From positions 1-45,438 of the forward strand of contig CAMCYJ010000023.1 in assembly GCA_945883815.1 (NCBI GenBank): a DNA stretch of 45,438 nucleotides, in the 5' to 3' direction. Below the pieces are notes generated by a model. That model did no database searches. It saw nothing but the letters and a program-made list of their open reading frames with translations, and was not told the DNA's origin. The DNA is from Akkermansia muciniphila. Its GTDB lineage: Bacteria > Verrucomicrobiota > Verrucomicrobiia > Limisphaerales > UBA9464. Below, piece after piece: positions 1 through 7,832 of the stretch; positions within the stretch are counted from its first letter, which is position 1; each line of letters starts with the position of its first letter. Both the position numbers and the translations under genes were made by a program.

Positions 1-394
1 TGAGCGCAATGAAGGCACCCATAAATGGAATGAAAACCGGCGCTCCCACCCGGAGTCCCTGGCTTCGAGCGGCCACCAGATGACCCAATTCGTGGACAAA
101 AATCAGCACCACGAAACCCAAGGCAAACTTCCACCCCCACAACAGAGCATAGGCTCCCACGCTCAAAATCATCGTGCCGCCGGTCTTGAGGAAGGCCGGA
201 AGGAACTTCAGGAACGGCATCAGGAGCAGGAGCTTCGAGCCGAACTTGACCACGGTGGCCACCAGCACGGCAATCGGACCCCAGAGACCCCTCTTCTTCG
301 GGGGCGGTGTGACCCTCACCGGAGGCTGCTGTTGTCGGGAATATCCGGGAAGCACTGGGGGTTTAGTGTCGGAGGATGGAGGTGCATCGTCCAT
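1..394 (-). CDS. Site-2 protease family (M50) zinc metalloprotease, N-terminal part
   Basis: This is the first 131 residues of a protein that runs off the left edge of the window. It opens with a Pro-rich, hydrophilic stretch of about 37 residues that contains several Gln and Lys. Hydrophobic segments follow, and then HELGH at roughly residues 107-111, the HExxH zinc and catalytic motif of intramembrane site-2 proteases. The motif sits inside a membrane segment, as in the M50 family, followed by an Ala/Arg stretch and another hydrophobic run. M50 enzymes cleave membrane-bound substrates such as anti-sigma factors, though members next to no substrate gene cannot be assigned one. The ATG at 394 is chosen because the frame continues open upstream without another ATG close by. 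The second zinc ligand (NPDG-type motif) would lie outside the window, so activity cannot be judged. Confidence 0.85.
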   Translation of the reverse strand, partial: MDDAPPSSDTKPPVLPGYSRQQQPPVRVTPPPKKRGLWGPIAVLVATVVKFGSKLLLLMPFLKFLPAFLKTGGTMILSVGAYALLWGWKFALGFVVLIFVHELGHLVAARSQGLRVGAPVFIPFMGAFIAL

Positions 395-563
395 GGTTGC
401 CAACCCGACTCTAGTCCGGGCTAAACCGCAATCGAATTGCGGCTCCGAACTGGAGAACCCGCCTGCCAAAGGGTGGGTGACGATGTGCCAATGTGCCGTC
501 CAACCACCGCCGGTGCGGTATCGCTCGGATACCGGGCCAGAGAATGAAACGCAGACGACGGAT

Positions 564-1631
564 TCACCGAGGGGGAGAAGCGAGCATCGTCTCTTCGGCG
601 GGGAACGGTGGCTTCCGAGTCGGACTGAGGGCTTTTTCGACCAACCGACGCCAGGCGGCGCGATCGTTGGGGGTCATGGCCTTCCAGCGCTCCGCCCTCC
701 GCAAGAACTGCTCGCGCTCGGCGGGACTCAGGGCTTCGAATTTCTGGAACCCACGCACACACCGCTCTCGAGCATCGGGTGTCAGGGCAGCGAAGTCGCT
801 CAAGGCCCGTTCCATTTGCAAACGCTCGGTTTGGGACAAGGTGCCCAAGGCGGCCTGACGCTCGGCAACCGTGAGGTCGAAGAACCGTGAGAAGGCGGCC
901 GCCTTTCGATTCCGTTCAGCCACGGGCAGTGCCAACCATCTCTCCATCTGCTCACGGGCTGCCTGCTGTGCGGGCGGCGGCAGGGTGGCCATGTAGGCTT
1001 CGACGCGCTGACGATCGGAGGACGCCTCGGCTTGGCGGACGAACCACGACAAGCGTCGCTCACTTTCGAGGACATCGCGCCGCTCGGCCTCGGGCAGTAA
1101 ATCCCAGGCAGCCAGGCGCTCCTCGATCCACGGAAGGTCCTCCCCCGGCACCGCAGCCATCAGGGGCCCTCGCTCCGATGGGGGAATTGGCAGGAGGGTC
1201 CGTAAGGAATCCTGGAACTGGGCCAACCGCAGGCGAATCTCGCGTTCGTCCGGACGTAGAGACCCGAACTCCCGAAGCTTGGCCTCGATGAGCGCCCGGG
1301 CCGCAGGCGTCTTTCGCGACAACAGCGCCTCCCGTTGTTCCGGTTTGGCAGCCAACAGTTCCCGGAAGCGGTCGGTGGGGGTCCGGACTTTGGGAACCGG
1401 AGGCAGCGTAGCCAGCTGAGGCAAGGGTGGACTCGATCGAACCCGAGGTACCTGCGATGCCCCTGAGGGATCAGGCAACGGAGGGTCGATCTCCGTATCA
1501 CGGGTGGATGGACGAGGAACCGATTGCTGAAGAACCGACTGCCCGGAGTCGGATTGGGGCACCAAAGACTGCCCCAAAACCACCGGAGCCCCGACCAAAA
1601 ACCCAAACCCGACCCACCCCAAGACCGGCAT
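564..1631 (-). CDS. DUF3106 domain-containing secreted protein
   Basis: A protein of about 355 residues with an N-terminal hydrophobic segment (MPVLGWVGFGFLVGAP...) that looks like a signal peptide or anchor. A Pro/Ser-rich linker follows, then a long, highly charged helical region with many repeated Leu-Pro-x-x-Glu-Arg motifs such as LSPAEREQFLRR and LTPDARERC. Repeated (L/M)(S/T)P-x-(E/D)R units are typical of DUF3106, a family of unknown function often found in Proteobacteria and Verrucomicrobia. The ATG at 1631 has GGAGG about 10 bases upstream and places the hydrophobic segment first. An in-frame ATG at 1790 overlaps the stop of the upstream anti-sigma-like gene (ATGA) and would add 53 residues, so the true start is open. 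It is probably cotranscribed with the upstream gene, a pairing often seen for DUF3106 proteins. Confidence 0.82.
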   Translation of the reverse strand: MPVLGWVGFGFLVGAPVVLGQSLVPQSDSGQSVLQQSVPRPSTRDTEIDPPLPDPSGASQVPRVRSSPPLPQLATLPPVPKVRTPTDRFRELLAAKPEQREALLSRKTPAARALIEAKLREFGSLRPDEREIRLRLAQFQDSLRTLLPIPPSERGPLMAAVPGEDLPWIEERLAAWDLLPEAERRDVLESERRLSWFVRQAEASSDRQRVEAYMATLPPPAQQAAREQMERWLALPVAERNRKAAAFSRFFDLTVAERQAALGTLSQTERLQMERALSDFAALTPDARERCVRGFQKFEALSPAEREQFLRRAERWKAMTPNDRAAWRRLVEKALSPTRKPPFPAEETMLASPPR

Positions 1632-1786
1632 CCGCCAAAGGCCTCCAATTCGGAAGGGAAAACTGAAGAGAGTCAGGGAGTGAAGGAGTGAGGGACAACT
1701 GAGGGAGGCGTTGCGCCGGGGCAACTCGAAGGGAAATCCCTGGGACAACTTCAAAGGAACATTCAAAGGAACATCTTGGAGCAGCC

Positions 1787-2347
1787 TCATGGAACGTCCT
1801 CGCGGAGGGCTTGCATGAGCGTCACGTCGTCGGGAGCTGAGCGGGTCTCCAAGAGTTGAACCGCATCGAAATCCTGAAGAACCGACACCCCTGGCATCGT
1901 GGCAGCGACCGACAACTCAGCCGCCGTTCGGGCCATCGTCCCATGTCTATGGACCTGAACCCGTTGCCAACCCCAGTTGAGGGGAATCGCCACGCAGACC
2001 AAGGCGACAACAATGGGGATCGAGTGCGCCCAAATTCGGCCGACTGGCGGCGAGAAAAAACGAACCCCATTCCAAACTCGGGCAACCCCCTGAGTCCACC
2101 ATCGGGAAACCCTCGATTCCTGTTCAGGAGATCCGTGGATGTCTGAAAGGACTCGAGCAGTAAAGTTGCTGGAAACTCTGGGCTTGGGCTGGGCATCCAG
2201 AAGATGATTCAGCGCCAATTCTTCTTCAAGACGCCGCGCCTCGGCGGGACGTTCCGAGAGCTGCCGACGCCACTGTTGAGCCTCGTCGGCCGACAAACGG
2301 CGGCGAGCCACCTCATCCAGCCAGTCTTGGTTCAGCGGAGAGTCCAT
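1787..2347 (-). CDS. Anti-sigma-factor-like single-pass membrane protein
   Basis: A 186-residue protein with a hydrophilic, helical N-terminal domain that includes WLDEVARRRLSADEAQQWR. A single hydrophobic segment (IPIVVALVCVAIPLNW) lies near residues 110-125, and the short C-terminal domain is soluble. This N-in topology and the N-terminal composition resemble anti-sigma or zinc-less ZAS-like proteins that usually follow an ECF sigma factor gene. No sigma factor is present here: the upstream neighbour is a divergent histidine kinase 148 bp away. The stop overlaps a possible ATG of the DUF3106 gene by four bases, which suggests coupling. The anti-sigma role is inferred from architecture alone. 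Confidence 0.75.
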   Translation of the reverse strand: MDSPLNQDWLDEVARRRLSADEAQQWRRQLSERPAEARRLEEELALNHLLDAQPKPRVSSNFTARVLSDIHGSPEQESRVSRWWTQGVARVWNGVRFFSPPVGRIWAHSIPIVVALVCVAIPLNWGWQRVQVHRHGTMARTAAELSVAATMPGVSVLQDFDAVQLLETRSAPDDVTLMQALREDVP

Positions 2348-2495
2348 TGAGCGGTCGTGTTTCAGTCAAAACCGGTCGTCCCGGAAAGTTGCGCTGGGAG
2401 TTGCCCCACGAGGTTTGTCAGCCAAACATCTGAATGACTGACAATCGGCAAACATCCCCTTAATGTAACGATCGGTCCTGCCGATTGCCTCCCAG

Positions 2496-4445
2496 ATGCA
2501 ACCTTTGCCCACGGAAACAGAGACTCCTCGTCCCAGCTCCGGCTGGTTGATTGGGGGCTTGGCCGTGCTGGATCCACAAGGGCGCATTCTCTCCGTGAAC
2601 GAGCCCTTGGCCGAATGGCTGGAAGAAATCTCCGAGGGGTTGATTGGGCGTGAATGGTCCCAGGTGCTGACCCACCGGCGCCCAGAATGGGAGGCAGGAA
2701 TCCGGTCTTGGATCGAATCGGAGGCGGAATTCCGGACTCAGGAGCTGCCGGGCAATCCCGACCAGCCCGACGGATGGATCCGTCTGACCGGGGGCCGGAG
2801 CCCTGGGGGCATCTTTGCTCACATCGAATCCACGGTGCCACCCCGGCCGCGCCTCGAGGAGGAGTCCTGGCCCACGGTCGGTCGCGGCGGCGAGGCCAAT
2901 CAGCGTCTGCGTCTCCGGCTGCTGCAGGCCGAAGCGCAAGTGGACAACCTGATGCGACGCTGGCCCGGGGTGATCTTCAACCAGCGAAGCGACATGTCCT
3001 TCCATTACGCCAGTCCGCGCCTGGAAGAACTGACCGGAGTTCCCCTCTCGGAGTTCCTACACCGGTCGGACGTGTTCTGGAATGTCATCCATGAGGCCGA
3101 CATGCCGGAAGTCCAGAGCCACATCCGCCGCTCGATCCGCAGCGAGGTGGGCCTGAGCACCCATTTCCGCATCCGGCATGCGCGAACCGGACGGGTCGCC
3201 TACATCTTGGAGCGACGTCAGGCGTTGCGCACCGAGAGCGGTCTTTTGCTGGGTTTCGAAGGAACCTGGCTCGATGTCTCCCGGCAGACGATCGCCGAGC
3301 GACGGCTCAGTTCGGCCGCTTGGCGAGACACCCTGGCCACCCTCACCATGGGCATGGCCCACGATTTCGGAAACATCCTCGCCGGCATCCACGCGCTGGC
3401 CGAGACACTGGAACCCGTCGAGGGCACCGATGAACCCCTTCGGGAAAGCCTAGATCTAATCAAGCGCAACGCCATGCAGGCCAGCGCGCTGGTGCGACGG
3501 GTCTTGAGCCTCCATCAGGGGCGCATCGGCGAATACGGCTACTCCGATCTCAATGACCAGGTGAGCGATCTTTCCGAATTGGTTCGAAAGATCCTCCCGC
3601 GACGCATCCGCTTCGAATCAGAACTGACCCCCCTGCCGCTGCCGGTATACGTCGATAGCGTCGAACTGCGCCAGGTCTTCCTGAACCTGGTGATGAATGC
3701 GGCAGACGCCATGCCCCACAATGGACAGCTCTGGTGCTCGACCCATCGAATCACCGAGGCAGAGCCCCTGCTTCACCTGCAAGGAAACTTTCCCAGGCTG
3801 CCGGCCGTCTGCGTGGCCATCCGAGACAACGGCGTCGGCATCCCGGAACGCCATCTGGGGACCATCTTCGATCCGTTCTTCACCACCAAGCCGGTGAACA
3901 AGGGATCCGGACTGGGCCTCTACAATGCCCGTCTCTTCGTCGAAAAACATCACGGAGCCATCTCCGTGGAGTCGGTCGAAGGTCAGGGGACGACTTTCCG
4001 ACTGTGGTTGCCCGAGGCCGACTTCACCGAACAAGAACGCGTCCAAGAGGGCGAAGATCGGCGGCGGCGCACCTTGCTGGTGGTGGGGACTGCGGGGCGA
4101 TCTCTGGACACCACAGTCGATTCACTGCGACGGGGCGGATTCTTCGTCGTCGCCGAGAGCCGGGAAAACCAGGCGCTCGAAATGTTGGATTCCCTCGATT
4201 ACGAGTTCGACGCAGTGCTGGTGCAAGTGGCTGCCGACACTTCGGATCGCATCGGCCAATTGCTCCGTGAAGTCCGCCAACGCAAACCTCCGGTGAAGTC
4301 CATCCTGCAGATCATTGGTAAGAATGAAGATGAAGTGCACAGTGCCTGGCTCAGGGACGCCACTCTGACCCTGCCTTCCGATCTTCAGGAGACCGAGTTC
4401 CAGCGCCAGATCGATGAATTGTTCGACCCCTCCACCAGCCGATGA
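2496..4445 (+). CDS. PAS-domain sensor histidine kinase with C-terminal receiver-like domain
   Basis: A 649-residue soluble kinase. A PAS-like domain lies at about 17-110 and a second PAS/PAC domain at about 152-265 (YASPRLEELTG, WLDVS). The dimerisation and phosphoacceptor helix carries MGMAHDFGN with the expected His at 289. The ATPase domain has the N box LVMNAADAM (about 399-406), the G1 box DNGVGIP and FDPFFTTK (about 444-463), and the G2 box GSGLGL (about 470). The last 125 residues have a receiver-like alternation (RRTLLVVGT...FDAVLVQV) but lack the acidic pair and the phosphoacceptor Asp, so this domain probably does not receive phosphate. No transmembrane segment is visible, so the signal should be cytosolic. 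The ATGA overlap with the next gene links it to the REC/HD-GYP protein, its likely phosphorylation partner. Confidence 0.93.
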   Translation: MQPLPTETETPRPSSGWLIGGLAVLDPQGRILSVNEPLAEWLEEISEGLIGREWSQVLTHRRPEWEAGIRSWIESEAEFRTQELPGNPDQPDGWIRLTGGRSPGGIFAHIESTVPPRPRLEEESWPTVGRGGEANQRLRLRLLQAEAQVDNLMRRWPGVIFNQRSDMSFHYASPRLEELTGVPLSEFLHRSDVFWNVIHEADMPEVQSHIRRSIRSEVGLSTHFRIRHARTGRVAYILERRQALRTESGLLLGFEGTWLDVSRQTIAERRLSSAAWRDTLATLTMGMAHDFGNILAGIHALAETLEPVEGTDEPLRESLDLIKRNAMQASALVRRVLSLHQGRIGEYGYSDLNDQVSDLSELVRKILPRRIRFESELTPLPLPVYVDSVELRQVFLNLVMNAADAMPHNGQLWCSTHRITEAEPLLHLQGNFPRLPAVCVAIRDNGVGIPERHLGTIFDPFFTTKPVNKGSGLGLYNARLFVEKHHGAISVESVEGQGTTFRLWLPEADFTEQERVQEGEDRRRRTLLVVGTAGRSLDTTVDSLRRGGFFVVAESRENQALEMLDSLDYEFDAVLVQVAADTSDRIGQLLREVRQRKPPVKSILQIIGKNEDEVHSAWLRDATLTLPSDLQETEFQRQIDELFDPSTSR

Positions 4446-5725
4446 ACTCACCCGACGCCTTGTTTGAGCCTTCTCTCAAGCGAATCCTGGTCGTTGATGA
4501 CGAGGAGATTGTCCGTATTGCCCTGCGGCAGACGCTGCGGCGGGAGCGCTACGAAGTCACGGCCTGCTCATCCCCCGAAGAAGGGCTCCAGGTTCTCAAG
4601 ACGGAGGCGTTCTCGGTCATCATCTCCGACTATCAAATGCCGGGGATGACCGGGCTGGATTTCCTGGCCCACGCCAAGCAACTCCAGCCCGACGCCACCC
4701 GCATCCTCATCACCGCCGTGCTCAGCCTCGACACGGTCATCGAGGCCATCAACAAGGGAGAGATCTACCGGTTCGTGGTGAAGCCCTGGATCCGTGAGGA
4801 CCTCCTGGCGACGGTGCGCAATGCCATCCAGCGCCATGACCTGATCGTGCGCAACACGGTCCTGCAGGCAACGACGCTGGCGATGAACGATCAATTGGTA
4901 TCGCTCAACAAGAGGCTGGAATCCCGCGTCTCCGCCGAGGCCGATCAACGTCAGCGGCTCTCCGAGATGAACCAGGCGCTGCAACTCAATTTGCATCACT
5001 CGGTACAGCTATGCCTGAAGGTGCTCCAGTCGTTTTATCCCACTCTCGGCACTCAAGCCCGGCGGGTGCTCGGGCTTTGCCGGGCGATGGCCGACTTGCT
5101 GAAGCTCTCCGAGTCCGACCGCCAGACGCTCGAATTGGCCGCATGGCTCCACGATATCGGGCTGGTGGGAGCCCCCCGGGGACTCATCCGCAAGTGGATG
5201 CAACACCCCGAGACGCTCAATCCCGCCGAACGAGCCATCATCGAACAGCATCCGATCCTCGGTGAGGAGTTGGTCGATTTCGCGGCGAACCTGAAGCTCG
5301 TGGGCCGGGTCATCCGTGGACATCACGAGCAGTTCGATGGGCGCGGTTATCCAGACCGGTTGGCGGGCAAGGAAATCCCTTGGTTGGCACGGCTCCTTGC
5401 AGTGGCCGTGGCCTATGCCGAGCAGCAGGCACCGCACGCCGTGGCGGTCGAGATGCTCACCTTGGGGAGTGGTTGGCGCTTCGATCCCGAGGCGGTGCAA
5501 GTGCTGCTGCGCGCCCTGCCTCACGCTTCACTGCCGCGCCAGGAACGGGAAATCGGCCTGTCTGAACTCAAACCCGGAATGACACTGGCGGCCGGAGTGA
5601 AAACCCGATCCGGAATGCTTCTGGTGCCGGAAGGACAAGTCTTGAGCGAGGCTCATGTGGAGGCCATCAACAACCACCATCGCATGCAGACGCTGCCTTC
5701 AGCCCTTCTGGTCTACGCGGAATGA
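4442..5725 (+). CDS. Response regulator with HD-GYP-type output domain (RpfG-like, degenerate)
   Basis: A 427-residue protein. Residues 13-130 form a receiver domain with the acidic pair DDEE (19-22), the phosphoacceptor Asp63 in IISDYQMPG and Lys114 in VKPW. A coiled-coil linker follows at about 140-185. The HD domain spans about 190-340 with HD at 237-238, His270, HHE at 294-296 and DGRGYP at 299-304. HD-GYP domains hydrolyse cyclic di-GMP. Here two conserved positions differ: the Lys that normally follows HDIG is Leu (HDIGLVG), and the downstream metal-ligand Asp of the usual AD-x-x-DAL motif is absent (LLAVAVAYAEQQ). Activity may therefore be weak or lost, leaving nucleotide sensing. The C-terminal 80 residues form a further small domain. 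Translation is probably coupled to the kinase through ATGA. Confidence 0.92.
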   Translation: MNSPDALFEPSLKRILVVDDEEIVRIALRQTLRRERYEVTACSSPEEGLQVLKTEAFSVIISDYQMPGMTGLDFLAHAKQLQPDATRILITAVLSLDTVIEAINKGEIYRFVVKPWIREDLLATVRNAIQRHDLIVRNTVLQATTLAMNDQLVSLNKRLESRVSAEADQRQRLSEMNQALQLNLHHSVQLCLKVLQSFYPTLGTQARRVLGLCRAMADLLKLSESDRQTLELAAWLHDIGLVGAPRGLIRKWMQHPETLNPAERAIIEQHPILGEELVDFAANLKLVGRVIRGHHEQFDGRGYPDRLAGKEIPWLARLLAVAVAYAEQQAPHAVAVEMLTLGSGWRFDPEAVQVLLRALPHASLPRQEREIGLSELKPGMTLAAGVKTRSGMLLVPEGQVLSEAHVEAINNHHRMQTLPSALLVYAE

Positions 5726-6231
5726 AACCCGTGGCGACGGGATGATGGAGACGGGATGACTTGAGAGCCTGTCTGAAAATGGGGAGGGGTTCTGTTTGGG
5801 AGGGAAGGGTTCGATTGGCAAGGCGCGAGGAGGGAGCAGACCCGCAGCGGTCTGTGACCGACAAGCAACGCCGCCAGCGGGCCCTTCCCTCCCAAACCCT
5901 CCGGGCGGCGGGGCTTTCCGGCTTGGCCTGCGTTGGTTCGGGCGGAACAGACCGTAGAAGGTCTGCCCCGCCGCTCACCGCCTTGCCCAACCCAGAATTC
6001 CCCAGCCGCAGAACCCCTCCCCATTTTCAGACAGGCTCTAAGCTCCCTCCGGCTCGATCCCGCTGCGCATCGGTTCACTCTGCGGTCCACTGACTCCGTG
6101 TCCCCGTGACCCGTGACCCCTGACTGCTGTCCACTGTCACTGGCGCCATTGGGGCGGATCCATCGGGAGGACTCGGGAGGGCTCCGATTTGGAACCCTCC
6201 CAGGCGAACGATCTCCGCTAATACTGGCGGA
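5726..6231. other. Gene-free gap containing a 276-bp inverted-repeat element
   Basis: No convincing coding sequence lies between the HD-GYP gene and the stop of the PEP-hydrolase-family gene. Most of the gap is the inverted-repeat element at 5764-6039. The remaining 190 bases (6040-6231) are low in recognisable signals, with runs of short related words such as gtgacc and ccactg. Confidence 0.6.
5764..6039. mobile_element. MITE-like element with 31-bp perfect terminal inverted repeats
   Basis: The left end at 5764-5794 (agagcctgtctgaaaatggg...) is a perfect 31-base inverted match to the right end at 6009-6039. Directly inside the left arm, 5795-5809 (tttgggagggaaggg) is a perfect inverted match to 5882-5896, so the left third folds into a second nested hairpin. 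Two further small hairpins share the arms cagacc/ggtctg near 5846 and 5947. There is no open frame for a transposase, so if mobile it depends on an enzyme supplied elsewhere. No clear target-site duplication is visible: flanks are gacttg on the left and aagctc on the right. The size and structure fit a miniature inverted-repeat element. A large regulatory RNA fold is the alternative. Confidence 0.6.
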
Positions 6232-7119
6232 CTACTTCTTCTTGCCGAACTTCTTGGCGGCGGGGGCCTTGAGGCGCTTGAACTCTTTCGTGAGGTTGGT
6301 CAGCGAGGCCTCGACTCCCATCCGCTCGAGGGAACTGGCTCCGACGAAGCCCACGGCATCGGTGTTCTTCATGACGCGATCGGCGTCGGCAGGCGTGTTG
6401 ATGGGGCCGCCATGGCAGAGGAAGAAGATGTCTTTCCGGACGCGGGAGGCGGCATCGATGATTTCCTGGGTGCGTTGGAGGGTGAAGTCCCAACTGACTA
6501 CGGCGTTCTGGACGCCAATGCTGCCACCGACGGTCGTTCCGACATGGGCGATGATGGCGTCTGCTCCGGACTTGGCCATTTCCACGGCTTCTTCAGGGGT
6601 GCCGACGTAGACGATGGAAAAGAGGTCCATTTTCCGGGCCAGCGCGACCATTTCGTATTCTTTCTTCACGCTCATGCCGGTTTCTTCGAGCACGCCGCGA
6701 AAGTGGCCGTCGATGATGGTGTGGGTGGGGAAGTTGTTCACGCCGCTGAACCCCATCTCCTTGACCTTGCCCAGCCAGTGCCACATGCGGCGGCGGGGAT
6801 CGGTGGCATGGACGCCGCAAATGACGGGCACTTCTTCGACGACCGGCAGCACTTCGTACTCACCGATCTCCATGGCGATGGCATTGGCATCACCGTAGGC
6901 CATCATGCCACAGGTGGAGCCGTGGCCCATCATGCGGAAGCGGCCGGAGTTGTAGATGATGATGAGGTCGGCGCCGCCCTTCTCGATGAATTTGGCGCTG
7001 ATGCCCGCACCGGCGCCGGCAGCGATCACGGCATCGCCCTTCTTGATGGTGTCCATCAGGCGCTCACGGACTTCTTTGCGGGTGTAGGGATTTCCTTTGC
7101 CGGTCCAGGGATTGGGCAT
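6232..7119 (-). CDS. Phosphoenolpyruvate hydrolase family protein (TIM barrel, PF09370-type)
   Basis: A 295-residue protein starting MPNPWTGKGNPYTRKEV. The body shows alternating strands and helices of a TIM barrel, with conserved-looking stretches AAGAGAGISAKFIEKGGADL, MMGHGSTCGMMAYGDANAIA, VEEVPVICGVHATDP, GVNNFPTH and IIAHVGTT. This pattern matches the family annotated as PEP hydrolase or TIM-barrel signal-transduction-like proteins (PF09370), whose biochemical role is not well settled. The Lys/Ala-rich C terminus (KAPAAKKFGKKK) is an extension typical of Verrucomicrobia proteins. The ATG at 7119 is preferred because upstream codons do not fit the family start; an open frame continues to 7200. 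It diverges from the RidA-family gene across 147 bp. Confidence 0.88.
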   Translation of the reverse strand: MPNPWTGKGNPYTRKEVRERLMDTIKKGDAVIAAGAGAGISAKFIEKGGADLIIIYNSGRFRMMGHGSTCGMMAYGDANAIAMEIGEYEVLPVVEEVPVICGVHATDPRRRMWHWLGKVKEMGFSGVNNFPTHTIIDGHFRGVLEETGMSVKKEYEMVALARKMDLFSIVYVGTPEEAVEMAKSGADAIIAHVGTTVGGSIGVQNAVVSWDFTLQRTQEIIDAASRVRKDIFFLCHGGPINTPADADRVMKNTDAVGFVGASSLERMGVEASLTNLTKEFKRLKAPAAKKFGKKK

Positions 7120-7266
7120 GGTTTTGAAACAAAAGCAGGTTGGAACTGACAAGGCCATTGAAGCGCTCAAGCGCCAATCTTGGCCATGCTGCAGAGGCAC
7201 GGTTGCCTATTCCGAAACCAACGATGCGCTCGCGCTCGAGACCAGTCCGGTCCAGAGTATCCAATC

Positions 7267-7728
7267 ATGAGCCGCATCGAATCCAAGCTGGCCGAACTCG
7301 GCATTGCCCTGCCTGCTCCGCCGCCACCCGGCGGGAACTACCTGCCCTTCCGCATCGAGGGCAAGACCTTGTATCTGCCCGGGGCCATCGCCAGCCGGGA
7401 GGGCAAGATTCAATACGCCGGCAAGGTGGGCGAGAACCTCACGATCGAAGAGGGCTATGAGGCGGCCAAGCTGTGCGCGCTCAATCTGCTGGCCTGTGCG
7501 AAGCTGGGCTTGGGTGACTTGGATCGCATCGACCACGTGATTTCTGTCAGCGGCTACGTCAATTGCGTGGCTGGATTTCCGGACAGCCCCAAGGTGATCA
7601 ATGGGGCCAGCGACTTGCTGGTGGCATTGCTCGGCGACGATGGGCGACATGTCCGGGCCGCGGTCGGCGTGGCAGGCCTGCCGGTCAACTCCGCCACCGA
7701 AGTGCAGATGATCGTGGCTCTGAAGTGA
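7267..7728 (+). CDS. RidA family protein (YjgF/YER057c/UK114 fold)
   Basis: A 153-residue protein beginning MSRIESKLAELGIALP. It carries the longer-subfamily RidA pattern: LYLPGAIASREGKIQYAGKVG in the first sheet, then EEGYEAAKLCALNLLACAKLGLGDLD in the helix, and RAAVGVAGLPVNSATEVQMIV in the last strand. RidA proteins act in the cytosol on reactive enamine/imine intermediates made by PLP enzymes. The catalytic Arg of archetypal RidA lies in an R-x-x-x motif near the LP segment; RAAVGVAGLP provides an Arg in this area, so deaminase activity is possible but not certain. The ATG at 7267 follows a divergent promoter region shared with the PEP-hydrolase-family gene. The stop is convergent with trpE, 104 bp away. 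Confidence 0.88.
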   Translation: MSRIESKLAELGIALPAPPPPGGNYLPFRIEGKTLYLPGAIASREGKIQYAGKVGENLTIEEGYEAAKLCALNLLACAKLGLGDLDRIDHVISVSGYVNCVAGFPDSPKVINGASDLLVALLGDDGRHVRAAVGVAGLPVNSATEVQMIVALK

Positions 7729-7832
7729 ACAAGGTCGGGCTCGGGGAGGGGAAGCCCCCTTCCGGTGGAGCTCAGTCCTTCTTGCCCAATCCTGCGTGCC
7801 CAGTCCTTCGTGAGGATTTCGGCGCGGAAACG

